Source of the DNA: Litorisediminicola beolgyonensis
GTDB lineage: Bacteria; Pseudomonadota; Alphaproteobacteria; Rhodobacterales; Rhodobacteraceae
Length of the DNA: 64,000 nucleotides
Assembly (NCBI RefSeq): GCF_042679605.1
Contig: NZ_JBHTMU010000019.1
Coordinates: 1 to 64,000, forward strand
Direction of reading: 5' to 3'
Positions 16,340 through 24,804 of the stretch are shown here, in pieces. The notes under the pieces were generated by a model. The model did no database searches. It had not been told where the DNA came from and worked only from the letters and a program-made list of their open reading frames with translations. Position 1 is the first letter of the stretch. Each line of letters starts with the position of its first letter. The position numbers were made by a program, and so were the translations under genes.

Positions 16340-17134
16340 TTAATTCGAGAGGCTTGGCAGGGTCTCCTGCCCCAGCCACGCGCGCACGCCCCCCGGACAG
16401 GGCGGCCTGAAATAGGCGACGATTCGGCCCTCTGGCGCGGCCTGCGCCCCCGGCTCCCAGGGCGCGATCCCGTGGAGGAGGAGCCGGTGCAGCAGGATGG
16501 CCTCGCCCGGACGGGCGGGCAGCGGAACGCGCTCGCATCGCTCGAACACGGCGCGGCGCGCGGCGGTGTAGGCGTCGGTCACGTCGACCTCCGACCAGCG
16601 CTCGGGCGGATGCCCGGAAAGCGCCTCGGACAGCGCGTCGCGGAGGATGTCGTGGCTGCGCTCCCAGACCACGAGCGGGCTCGCGCCGGGATCGGCTGCG
16701 GTCATCGGCAGGCCGAGGATAAAGGCATGCGGCTCGCGCACACGTCGCGCGCCGCCCTCTTTCAGAACGCCGTCCAGATGCGCCCCGTCGCGCCGCAACC
16801 GGTACCCGAAGGCGGCCTCGCTCTCGCCGTCACGCGGGCGCGGATAGCCGGGCCAGACGGCAGAGATCTGGGCGGGATGGAGCGGCGGCAGATCGAGCGC
16901 CGCGCGCAGCGTGCCGGGCAAGGGCACGCCGTCCACCGATCCGTCCGGCGCACTCGGAAGCGCATCGACGCCCACGAACCACGTGTCCTCGCAGGTCAGC
17001 CAACGCGCCCGCATCCCGGGGTCCGCGATGACCTCGCGCGCGCGAGCGAGAGCAACCTCGGTCCACGCGGCGGCATCCCCAAGCGTAAGACGCGCCCAGC
17101 CGCGCACCGTCAACGTGTCGGCCAGCGCGCTCAC
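16340..17134 (-). CDS. Phytanoyl-CoA dioxygenase (PhyH) family protein
   Basis: A 264-residue predicted Fe(II)/2-oxoglutarate-dependent oxygenase. The facial triad is visible as H119 and D121 (GAHLDG) and H221 (HRLLLHGIAPW), with R237 (EGRIVAYFRP) placed to bind 2-oxoglutarate. The substrate cannot be told: PhyH relatives act on phytanoyl-CoA, ectoine, halogenated acids and modified bases or amino acids. Its GTG start overlaps the dusA stop (GTGA), so the two are translationally coupled, which hints, by context only, at a link with tRNA or nucleotide metabolism. Confidence 0.82.
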   Translation of the reverse strand: MSALADTLTVRGWARLTLGDAAAWTEVALARAREVIADPGMRARWLTCEDTWFVGVDALPSAPDGSVDGVPLPGTLRAALDLPPLHPAQISAVWPGYPRPRDGESEAAFGYRLRRDGAHLDGVLKEGGARRVREPHAFILGLPMTAADPGASPLVVWERSHDILRDALSEALSGHPPERWSEVDVTDAYTAARRAVFERCERVPLPARPGEAILLHRLLLHGIAPWEPGAQAAPEGRIVAYFRPPCPGGVRAWLGQETLPSLSN

Positions 17135-18156
17135 GCCTCTGCCGCCACCCGTTCCATGGCCGCGAGCGCCTCCTCGATCAGCTCGGCTCCGACGCCGGGT
17201 CGGGACGCACCCTCGGACAGCGCCCGCCGCCAGAGCCGCGCTCCGGGCCGTCCGGCGAAGAGCCCCAGCATGTGGCGCGTCACCTGATGGGCGCGCCCGC
17301 CCTCGGCCACATGCCGGGCCACATAGGGCATCATCTGCCGCGCGACCGCGTCCGGCTCGGGCGCCGCGCGCTCGCTGCCGAAGATGCGCGCGTCCGCATC
17401 GGCCAGGATATCCCAGGGCTGGTGATAGGCAGCGCGCCCGATCATCACGCCGTCGAGGCCTTGGGCCAGGAACCACTCGGCCTCATCGAGCGACCCGATG
17501 CCGCCATTGACCGAGACATGGAGGTCGGGAAAGCGCTCCTTCATCCGCAGAACGAGGTCGTAGTCGAGCGGCGGGATATCGCGGTTCTCCTTGGGCGAGA
17601 GGCCTTGGAGCCAAGCCTTGCGCGCATGGATCGCGACCCGCTCGCAGCCCGCGTCCCGGATGCGGGAGAGGAAGTCCGGAAGCACGGTCTCGGGGTCCTG
17701 ATCGTCCACGCCGATCCGGCATTTGACGGTGACCGGCACCGCGACCGCATCGCGCATGGCGCGCACAGAGGAGGCCACGAGGTCGGGCGTGGTCATCAGG
17801 ACCGCGCCGAACGTGCCCGACTGGACCCGGTCCGAGGGGCAGCCGACATTGAGATTGATCTCGACATACCCCGCCTCTTCCCCCATCCGCGCCGCCTGGG
17901 CCAGCTCTCCGGGCTCCGAGCCACCCAGTTGCAGCGCCACCGGCTGCTCCTCGGGCGAGAAGTCCAGAAGATGCGCGGCGCCCCCGCGCACCAACGCCGG
18001 CGCGGTCACCATCTCGGTATAGAGCAGCGTCTCGCGCGACAGGTGACGGTGGAACACACGGCAGTGCCGGTCGGTCCAATCCATCATGGGTGCCACGCTT
18101 AGCCGCGCGGCCCTCTCGATGGTCGAAACCCCTTGTTTTCCTGGCGCTGTGCTCAT
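17131..18156 (-). CDS. dusA: tRNA-dihydrouridine synthase A
   Basis: Flavoenzyme that reduces uridines in the tRNA D-loop. The 341-residue TIM-barrel protein opens with LSVAPMMDWTDRHCR. The catalytic cysteine is C106 in NLNVGCPSDRVQSGTFGAVLM, and FMN-binding stretches include SVNGGIGSLDEA and GVMIGRAAYHQPW. The length and the DusA-type MMDWTDRH opening separate it from DusB and DusC. I chose the ATG at 18156 (AGGTGG ribosome site), although the frame extends 25 codons upstream. An inverted repeat with a third half-site lies 57 bases upstream. Confidence 0.94.
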   Translation of the reverse strand: MSTAPGKQGVSTIERAARLSVAPMMDWTDRHCRVFHRHLSRETLLYTEMVTAPALVRGGAAHLLDFSPEEQPVALQLGGSEPGELAQAARMGEEAGYVEINLNVGCPSDRVQSGTFGAVLMTTPDLVASSVRAMRDAVAVPVTVKCRIGVDDQDPETVLPDFLSRIRDAGCERVAIHARKAWLQGLSPKENRDIPPLDYDLVLRMKERFPDLHVSVNGGIGSLDEAEWFLAQGLDGVMIGRAAYHQPWDILADADARIFGSERAAPEPDAVARQMMPYVARHVAEGGRAHQVTRHMLGLFAGRPGARLWRRALSEGASRPGVGAELIEEALAAMERVAAEA

Positions 18157-18212
18157 GGCCACCTGACCGATCTTTTCCCGTTTCGGGGCCTTTTGCCCGC
18201 GTTTTCGGCGAT

Positions 18213-18252
18213 GGTGCAACACATGTTGCACCCTATCCCGAATTGTTGCACC
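18213..18252. promoter_or_regulatory. Operator-like inverted repeat plus third half-site upstream of dusA
   Basis: GGTGCAACA and TGTTGCACC form a perfect 9-base inverted repeat with a 2-base spacer (18213-18232). A third copy of TGTTGCACC lies at 18244-18252, exactly 20 bases (two helical turns) from the second. This looks like a multi-site binding element for a dimeric regulator controlling dusA and the PhyH gene. I do not recognise the cognate regulator. Confidence 0.6.
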
Positions 18253-19081
18253 GCCCTCCGGCTCCTTCGGAGCCTCGGCTCGTCGTTGCTAAAGCGTGGT
18301 CTACGTCGGCTCTCGCGGATGGTCTGGAACTCTTTACCAGTTCGACTGGCCTACGCCCACCGGGTCGATTTCACCTCATCGGTCCTGATGTCCCGGTAAA
18401 GATGTTCATGTAGGCACCATCCTGAAAAGTTGGAAGAAAGACGGCGCGAAGAGCGGACGTGGTTGCGGCTGTTCGGACAGTTTTGCAGGCCTGATACCGA
18501 GTAATGATGTTAACTTCATGCCGATTTCCACACTTTCAAGCCCGCCCAACATGTATCGTCAGGCGTGAGGCGGTCAGGCGCGGAATTGCTCCGGCCCATC
18601 CTGCCCGTCAGCCGCGCGACGCGGTCCCGAAGGACGACCGTGCCTTCTATTCACAGTCAGGCCGAGTTCATTTGCGCCCCGGAGCACGGGTATCTGGGGC
18701 ACATCCGGGCAATGTCCTCCATCATCGCCGGCCGGTTCGCGGCGATGCCGACAGGCGTGTCTTAGAAAGAGGACCGGCCCCCCTATCCTGGCGTGGAGAG
18801 CCCTGATCTCGGCCTCGGTCGGCCTCTGTGGCTTGCCGCTGCGGGCACTCATATCAGCCATCCCCTCGACCGGTCGGTGCTTCGCCAGTCGCGCTTCAAG
18901 ATGTTTGCAATGCATCTCGGCTGACTGTCCGGTTGTCTGGGACCACTTCCAGCAAGGCCCGCCGACCGATCCGCCATCAAAAGAAATCCCAGCCGTTCTC
19001 CATTGACAAATTTGGCGTCGATCCATCTGCTGGGGAAAGGCGCACCCGGGCGTCATTTTTTCCAGGGAGTTGGAAGCCCAC
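18253..19081. other. Gene-poor stretch with possible gene remnants
   Basis: About 830 bases between dusA and the cytochrome oxidase operon with no convincing intact gene. The base composition is less GC-rich than its surroundings. On the minus strand near 18800-18840 a short frame reads RPTEAEIRALHAR, which resembles the N-terminus of small Rhodobacterales RSP_7527-like proteins, but the frame then loses similarity. Other short coding-like stretches in different frames (about 18570-18770) suggest decay. A TTGACA hexamer at 19003-19008 could be a -35 box for the oxidase operon, but no good -10 follows. Confidence 0.4.
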
Positions 19082-20062
19082 GTGACGCCCCGCCCGTTCG
19101 TCCTGCTGTCTTTCGTGGCAACTCTGGCGGCCTGTGGCGGGCCGCAATCGGTGCTCGATCCCGCAGGGCGCGATGCGGGTGTTCTGGCCGATCTCTTCTG
19201 GGTGATGCTTATCGGCGCGGTGATCCTCTGGGTCGCGATGAACGGTCTGGTGATCTACGTCACCCGCATTTCGCCGCGACAGTTTTCGCACCGTTCCGCG
19301 GAGACCCTGATCATCGGCGGCGGCATCGTCTTTCCAACCGTGGTGCTGGCCGCGCTCCTGTCCTACGCGCTCTCCGAGATGCCGCGCCAGCGGGAGCCCG
19401 GCGAGGGGCTGACCGTGCGGGTCGTCGGCGAAAGCTGGTGGTGGCGCGTGGCCTACACGCCCGACGGTGCCGAGGCGCCGATCCTCAGCGCCAACGAGAT
19501 CCGGCTGCCCGCGGGACGGCGGAGCGAGATCGAGCTGGCCGCGAACGGCGTCATCCATTCCTTCTGGATCCCCGCACTTGGCGGCAAGACCGACATGATC
19601 CCGGGCCGCGAGACGCGGATGTCTCTGAAACCCGAAGAGCCCGGCACCTATCGCGGCCAATGCGCCGAGTTCTGCGGGCTCAGCCATGCCAAGATGGCCT
19701 TCGGCGCGGTGGTGATGACCGAAGAGGACTTCACCGCGTGGCTGGAGCGCGAAGCCGCGCCTGCCGCAGAGCCCGAGGGTCCGGAGGCCATCCGCGGCGC
19801 GGCGATCTTCGCGGCGCAGGGCTGCGGCGCCTGCCACGCGGTGCGCGGCACCGAGGCGCAGGGGCTGGTCGGGCCGGACCTGACGCATATGGGCAGCCGC
19901 ACCACGCTGGCGGCGGGCATCCTGCCGATGGAGCGCGCCGCGCTGATCGATTGGGTGCGCAAACCCGACGCGATCAAACCCGGCGCGCGGATGCCCGGCT
20001 ATGACCACCTGAGCGACGAGGATCTCTCGGCGCTCGCCGCCTATCTCGAGGGGCTGATATGA
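19082..20062 (+). CDS. ctaC: Cytochrome c oxidase subunit II with fused cytochrome c domain (caa3 type)
   Basis: A 326-residue lipoprotein: signal ending in a lipobox LAAC with C18, two transmembrane helices (about 36-60 and 76-96), a cupredoxin domain with the dinuclear CuA ligands H159, C194, C198, H202 and M205 (CAEFCGLSHAKM), and a C-terminal cytochrome c domain with CGACH at 248-252 and the likely axial M304. It accepts electrons from soluble cytochrome c and passes them to subunit I. I preferred the GTG at 19082 (GGAAG 5 bases before, lipobox at the right distance) over a TTG 12 bases upstream. It overlaps the next gene by 4 bases. Confidence 0.93.
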   Translation: MTPRPFVLLSFVATLAACGGPQSVLDPAGRDAGVLADLFWVMLIGAVILWVAMNGLVIYVTRISPRQFSHRSAETLIIGGGIVFPTVVLAALLSYALSEMPRQREPGEGLTVRVVGESWWWRVAYTPDGAEAPILSANEIRLPAGRRSEIELAANGVIHSFWIPALGGKTDMIPGRETRMSLKPEEPGTYRGQCAEFCGLSHAKMAFGAVVMTEEDFTAWLEREAAPAAEPEGPEAIRGAAIFAAQGCGACHAVRGTEAQGLVGPDLTHMGSRTTLAAGILPMERAALIDWVRKPDAIKPGARMPGYDHLSDEDLSALAAYLEGLI

Positions 20063-22662
20063 CCGAGACCTGGCGCGAGACCGCGATCCCTGCCCCGAGC
20101 GAGGCCTACGAGGATCCGACGCCCGAGGGCATCTACCCGCCGACAGAGGAGATGCTCGACGAGCCGGTCGATCCCGAGCTGCAGAAGGCGCAGGAAGAGC
20201 GGCTGCGCGCGGTCTGGGACGATCCCAAGGGCTGGCGCTACTGGTCCGCGGTCAACAACTCCGAGGTCGGCGCGTGGTATTCGCTGACCGCCTTCGGCTT
20301 CATGATGGTCGCGGGCATCCTCGCGCTCCTGATGCGCATCCAGCTCGCGGTGCCCGACAACGAGTTCCTCTCGGCCGAGCGGTTCAACCAGTTCTTCACC
20401 ATGCACGGCTCGGCGATGATGTTCCTCTTCGCCGTGCCGATGTTCGAGGCGATCTCGATCCTGCTGCTGCCGGCCTTTCTTGGCGCGCGGGACATGCCGT
20501 TTCCGCGGCTCTCGGCCTATGGCTACTGGTCCTTCCTGATCGGCGGGTTCTTCGTCCTGGGCTCGCTTCTCTTCGGGGTCGCGCCGGATTCGGGCTGGTT
20601 CATGTATCCCCCGCTCGCGACCGAGGCCGAGGGTCCGGGATCGGATATCTGGCTTCTGGGCCTGAGCTTCATCGAGGTGGCCTCGATCGCGGCGGCGGTC
20701 GAGCTGATCGTGGGCGTGGTCAAGTGCCGCCCGCCGGGAATGCGGATCAACCTGATGCCGCTCTACGCCTGGTATGTACTGGTCGTCGGCGGCATGATCC
20801 TCTTCGCCTTCCCGCCGCTCATCGCGGGCGATTTCCTTTTCGAGATGCAGCGCAGCTTCGACTGGCCGTTCTTCGATCCCGAGCGGGGCGGCGATCCGAT
20901 GCTCTGGCAGCACCTCTTCTGGATCTTCGGCCATCCCGAGGTCTACATCATCTTCCTGCCCTCCATCGCCATCGCAGCGATGGTGGTGCCGACCGCGGCG
21001 CAGCGGCCCATCGTGGGCTACAGCTGGATCGTGCTTTCCGCCGTCGGAACCGGGTTCCTGAGCTTCGGGCTCTGGGTCCACCACATGTTCACCACCGGCC
21101 TGCCCGCGATCTCGCTGGGGTTCTTCTCGGCGGCCTCCGAGGCGGTGGTGATCCCGACCGGGGTGCAGCTCTTCGCCTTCGTCGCCACGCTGATGGTCGG
21201 CCGAGTGAAGATGTCGCTGCCGATGCTCTGGATCGCGGGCGCGGTGGCGGTCTTCACCGCGGGCGGCCTGACCGGGATCATGGTCGCGGTCGCGCCCTTC
21301 GACTGGCAGGTCCACGACACCTATTTCATCGTGGCGCACCTGCATTACACGCTCTTCGGAGGCATGATCTTCCCGATCATCGGCGGCGTCTATTACTACT
21401 ACCCGTTCTTCGCCAAGAAGAAGATGTCCGAGCGGCTTGGTCGCTGGGCCTTCTGGCTGACCTTCGTGGGCTTCAACATCTGCTTTCTGCCGATGCACCT
21501 GACCGGGCTTCTGGGCATGCCGCGGCGGGTCTACACCTATCCCGGCGATCTGGGATGGGACTGGCTCAACATGGTCTCGACGGTGGGCGCCTTCGTGGTG
21601 GGCGCGGGCATCGTGGTCTTCGGCTGGGACCTGATCCGGCCCAAGTCGCGCCAGCCCTATACCGAGCGCAACCCCTGGGGCGGCGGCACGCTGGAATGGA
21701 GCCACGACATCCCCGATCCGGGCTGGGGTGTCCGGGGCGTGCCCTACATCACTTCGCGCTACCCGCTCTGGGACCAGCCCAAGTTCCTGCACCGGCTGGA
21801 CACGGGGCGGTTCTATATCCCCGATGCCGAGGAGGGCCTGCGCGAGACCATCGTGACCTCGGCGGTCGATGCCGAGCCGCAGCATGTGGCGCGCATCACC
21901 GGGCCCGCCTGGTGCACGGTCTGGGCGGCGATCTTCACCGGCGGCGCGTTCATCTTTCCGACCTTCCACTGGTATCCGCCCGCGATCGTGTCGGGCATGC
22001 TCGCCATCGCCTGCGTGATCTACTGGCTCTGGACCTCGACCGCGCAGGTGCCGGAGAAGCCCATGAAAGATGTGGGCCTCGGCCTGCGCCTGCCGGTCTA
22101 TGTCTCGGGCGCGAAGGCGCCGGGCTGGTGGGGGGTCTTCATCACCATGCTGGGCGACGCCACGGCCTTCGCGAGCCTCGTCTTCGGCGTGTTCTTCTAC
22201 TGGACCGCGCGCCCCGATTTCCCGCCCGAGGACGCCACCCATGCCCACCCGCTGCTGACGGCGCTGGCGGCGATCCTCCTGGCGGCAAGCTGGGCGGCAA
22301 CGCGCGCCGCGCGCGGCGTGAACCGGCGCGGCGCTTTGAGCCTCACCCGGATGCTTCTCGGGGCCGCGCCTCTCCTGGGGCTCGCAGGCGGCGCGGCGCT
22401 GGTCGGCGCGGTCTGGCTGCCGGGCATGGCGCCCTCGAGCCATGTCTACCCCGCGATGATGTGGGCGCTCGTGGTCTGGACCTGCGCGCATCTTCTCTGC
22501 GGGGTGATCATGCAGTGCTACTGTCTCGCAGGCTCCTTTGCTGGCAAGCTGACGCAGCGCTATGACGCGGATCTCTGGAACACGACGCTCTTCTGGCATT
22601 TCCTCGTCGTGACCTGCCTCGTGACCGCCGCGATGATCGGCCTCGTGCCGAGGGGGCTCTGA
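20059..22662 (+). CDS. ctaD: Cytochrome c oxidase, fused subunits I and III
   Basis: An 867-residue membrane protein joining the heme-copper core (about residues 60-590) to a subunit III-like domain (about 670-867). Heme a ligands are H116 and H429. CuB ligands are H292, H341 and H342, with the cross-linked Y296 in HPEVY. H427 binds heme a3. The I+III fusion with a cytochrome-c-fused subunit II is typical of caa3-type oxidases (like coxMN loci), distinct from the ordinary aa3 oxidase encoded elsewhere in most Rhodobacterales. It reduces oxygen to water and pumps protons. ATGA overlap with subunit II; TGATG overlap with the next gene. Confidence 0.95.
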   Translation: MTETWRETAIPAPSEAYEDPTPEGIYPPTEEMLDEPVDPELQKAQEERLRAVWDDPKGWRYWSAVNNSEVGAWYSLTAFGFMMVAGILALLMRIQLAVPDNEFLSAERFNQFFTMHGSAMMFLFAVPMFEAISILLLPAFLGARDMPFPRLSAYGYWSFLIGGFFVLGSLLFGVAPDSGWFMYPPLATEAEGPGSDIWLLGLSFIEVASIAAAVELIVGVVKCRPPGMRINLMPLYAWYVLVVGGMILFAFPPLIAGDFLFEMQRSFDWPFFDPERGGDPMLWQHLFWIFGHPEVYIIFLPSIAIAAMVVPTAAQRPIVGYSWIVLSAVGTGFLSFGLWVHHMFTTGLPAISLGFFSAASEAVVIPTGVQLFAFVATLMVGRVKMSLPMLWIAGAVAVFTAGGLTGIMVAVAPFDWQVHDTYFIVAHLHYTLFGGMIFPIIGGVYYYYPFFAKKKMSERLGRWAFWLTFVGFNICFLPMHLTGLLGMPRRVYTYPGDLGWDWLNMVSTVGAFVVGAGIVVFGWDLIRPKSRQPYTERNPWGGGTLEWSHDIPDPGWGVRGVPYITSRYPLWDQPKFLHRLDTGRFYIPDAEEGLRETIVTSAVDAEPQHVARITGPAWCTVWAAIFTGGAFIFPTFHWYPPAIVSGMLAIACVIYWLWTSTAQVPEKPMKDVGLGLRLPVYVSGAKAPGWWGVFITMLGDATAFASLVFGVFFYWTARPDFPPEDATHAHPLLTALAAILLAASWAATRAARGVNRRGALSLTRMLLGAAPLLGLAGGAALVGAVWLPGMAPSSHVYPAMMWALVVWTCAHLLCGVIMQCYCLAGSFAGKLTQRYDADLWNTTLFWHFLVVTCLVTAAMIGLVPRGL

Positions 22663-23024
22663 TGATCCCGCGCCGCGACCGCAGCCTCTGGCACATGATC
22701 ACCGCGCCGACGATCTGGGCGCTGCATTTCTGCGTCATCTACGGCTGGACCGCCGCGGTTTGCGCCAAGACCGGCGATGCCGAGCTGGCGCGGACCGGGA
22801 TCGTCGCGGCGACCGTCGCGGCGCTTCTCGGCATCGCGATCTCGGGCTGGCGGGCGTGGCGGCAATGGGATTACCTCGACGACCGCGACTACGTGCACGA
22901 CCAGCCGACCGAGGAGCACCGCCGCGAGTTCCTGGGCCATGCCGGGTGGCTCCTGGCGCTGGTGTCGGCCATCGGCGTGCTCTTCAACGCGAGCCCCGCC
23001 TTCTGGATCGGGAGCTGCCTGTGA
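22662..23024 (+). CDS. Small membrane protein of the caa3 oxidase operon
   Basis: A 120-residue protein with three predicted helices (about 15-35, 45-65 and 96-116) and a charged central loop (WDYLDDRDYVHDQPTEEHRREF). I recognise no named family, but similarly sized membrane proteins occupy this position in other caa3 operons. Tight overlaps on both sides (TGATG and GTGA) tie it to the oxidase, so it may be a small oxidase subunit or assembly factor (inference). Confidence 0.75.
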   Translation: MIPRRDRSLWHMITAPTIWALHFCVIYGWTAAVCAKTGDAELARTGIVAATVAALLGIAISGWRAWRQWDYLDDRDYVHDQPTEEHRREFLGHAGWLLALVSAIGVLFNASPAFWIGSCL

Positions 23025-23587
23025 TCCGCCCGGTCCCTGCCCTCGCCGCGTTGGCGCTTCTGGGCTTTGCCTGGGGACCCGACTGGGAGAGCGTCTTCGG
23101 CCCCTTCCCCGCCCATATGCTGCGGCACATGACGCTGGTGGCCTTCGCCGCCCCGGCCCTCGTCTTGGCCCTGCCCGCGCTCGCGCGCCTCGCGCCGCCG
23201 GTCGCACTGGCCGCGGCGCTGGAGTTCGCGGTGGTCTGGGCGTTCCACCTGCCCGCGCTCCACGCCATGTCGCAGGCGGGCGGCCTTGGCTTCGCGCTGG
23301 AACAGGCGCTGTTCCTGACCGTCGGAGTGGCGGTCTGGGCCAGCGCCCTGCCGCCCGCGTCGCCTCTGGCGGGCGCGGGCGCGCTGCTTCTGACCTCGAT
23401 GCACATGACGCTTCTCGGCGCGCTTCTGGTGCTGGCGCCGGTGCCGCTTTACGGCGCAGAGCACGGGACGCATGACCTCGCCGGTCAGCAGCTCGGCGGC
23501 CTTCTGATGCTGGCGCTCGGCACGCCGGTCTATCTTCTCGGCGGTCTCGCCCTGACCGCGCGGCAATTGCGGGAGCGCCCGGCATGA
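23021..23587 (+). CDS. ctaG: Cytochrome c oxidase assembly protein, caa3_CtaG family
   Basis: A 188-residue polytopic protein (about five helices) with the conserved histidines of caa3-type CtaG: PAHMLRHMT, FHLPALHAM, MHMTLLGALL and EHGTHDLAGQQLGG. The family is needed for assembly of caa3 oxidase, probably in copper insertion. It is unrelated to the Cox11-type CtaG of aa3 oxidases. It starts with GTG at 23021, overlapping the previous stop, and its own stop overlaps the next start. It is shorter than many family members, lacking some N-terminal helices. Confidence 0.82.
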   Translation: MIRPVPALAALALLGFAWGPDWESVFGPFPAHMLRHMTLVAFAAPALVLALPALARLAPPVALAAALEFAVVWAFHLPALHAMSQAGGLGFALEQALFLTVGVAVWASALPPASPLAGAGALLLTSMHMTLLGALLVLAPVPLYGAEHGTHDLAGQQLGGLLMLALGTPVYLLGGLALTARQLRERPA

Positions 23588-24669
23588 AGCTCCTGCGGCA
23601 CTTCACCACCGATCTCGACTGGCGCACGGTCCGCACCCTCGTCGCCGCACTGGCGGTCGCGGGCGCGGTGGGCGGCGGCGCGGTGGTGGCCTTCGGCCTC
23701 TACAACGTCTCGGCCAAGGTCGGTCATCTGCCCGGCGTCAGCCCGATCCTGCACGAGACCTTCCGCAACTCTGTCGACCTGCGCGCCCATGCCGAGCCGC
23801 CCGCCGATCTTCAGACCGAGGACCGGGTGAAGCTCGGGGCCGGCCACTATGACAGCGCCTGCCGCCATTGCCACGCCGCTCCGGGGCAGGAGCGCTCGGC
23901 CACGGTGCTGTCGATGGTGCCGCAGCCGCCCCATATCACCGACGCGGTCGGGGATTGGACCGCGTCCGAGTTCCACTGGATCGTGCATCAGGGCGTCAAG
24001 ATGAGCGGCATGCCCGGTTGGCCCGCGAAGCGGTCGGACGAGGTCTGGTCGGTCGTGGCCTTCCTGATGGAGGTCGGCGAGATGAGCGGCCCGCGCTATG
24101 CCGAGCTGACCGACAAGCCCGAAGGCAAGACCTGCGCGATGTGCCATGGTCTCGACGGCGTCTCGGGCAGCGCTCATATCCCGCGGCTCGACATCCTGTC
24201 CGAGACCTATATCGCCCAGAGCCTCTCCGCCTATGCCGCGGGCACCCGCGACAGCGGCATCATGGCCGAGGCCATGAGCCACGTGCCCGCCGACGCGATC
24301 CCGCGCCTCGCCGCCGCCTTCGCCGGGAACGCGCCCTCGGGCGGGCCTGCTAGGGACGTCGACACGGAGCTGGCCGAGACCGGCCGCGCGCTCGCGACCG
24401 AGGGCGGCACCGTCGAGGTTCCCGCCTGCAACGCCTGCCACGGCCCCTGGGACAAGCCGCTCGACCCGGCCTTCCCCTCGCTCGCCGGGCAATACGCGCC
24501 CTATCTCAAGACCCAGCTGGAGCTCTGGCGCGAGGGCATCCAGGGCGGCGGGCGCGTGGCGGAATTGATGCACCACGCCGCGCAGGAGCTGACCGACGCG
24601 CAGATCGAGGCGCTGGCGGCCTATTACGCCTCGCTGGCCCCGGCGACGCTCGACGAGACCCGCGACTGA
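23584..24669 (+). CDS. Membrane-anchored triheme cytochrome c
   Basis: A 361-residue protein with one N-terminal transmembrane helix (about 18-40) and three heme c sites: CRHCH 93-97, CAMCH 184-188 and CNACH 282-286, each in a class I-like cytochrome domain. It is the last gene of the oxidase operon and overlaps ctaG by 4 bases. It could be the immediate electron donor to the caa3 oxidase or link it to an alcohol or sugar dehydrogenase, as related multi-heme subunits do. No dehydrogenase gene is adjacent. It needs the CcmI-type maturation machinery. Confidence 0.88.
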   Translation: MKLLRHFTTDLDWRTVRTLVAALAVAGAVGGGAVVAFGLYNVSAKVGHLPGVSPILHETFRNSVDLRAHAEPPADLQTEDRVKLGAGHYDSACRHCHAAPGQERSATVLSMVPQPPHITDAVGDWTASEFHWIVHQGVKMSGMPGWPAKRSDEVWSVVAFLMEVGEMSGPRYAELTDKPEGKTCAMCHGLDGVSGSAHIPRLDILSETYIAQSLSAYAAGTRDSGIMAEAMSHVPADAIPRLAAAFAGNAPSGGPARDVDTELAETGRALATEGGTVEVPACNACHGPWDKPLDPAFPSLAGQYAPYLKTQLELWREGIQGGGRVAELMHHAAQELTDAQIEALAAYYASLAPATLDETRD

Positions 24670-24804
24670 CGCGACGGAGATCGGCCGCTCCGGCGGTCGC
24701 AGGCCATTGACCTTCCAGGCGCCCTGCCGAACACTCGGCTCCAAGAGCGCACCCGACGACGGCTCACGTCGCAGCGGCGCCGCACGGACCATATGGGAGG
24801 GATC

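Noticed and set aside
19003..19031. Sigma-70 promoter for the oxidase operon (TTGACA with 17-base spacer)
   Set aside because: The hexamer at the -10 position (TCTGCT) matches the consensus at only three positions, so I mention it only within the intergenic entry.
20041..22599. An 852-codon open frame on the minus strand
   Set aside because: It lies fully antisense to the fused cytochrome oxidase gene, which has all metal ligands. The antisense product is rich in Arg, His, Asp and Gly as expected from the complement of GC-rich coding sequence.
24670..24804. Operator or terminator between the cytochrome and ivd operons
   Set aside because: No inverted repeat with convincing arms and no uridine run was found in this short gap.
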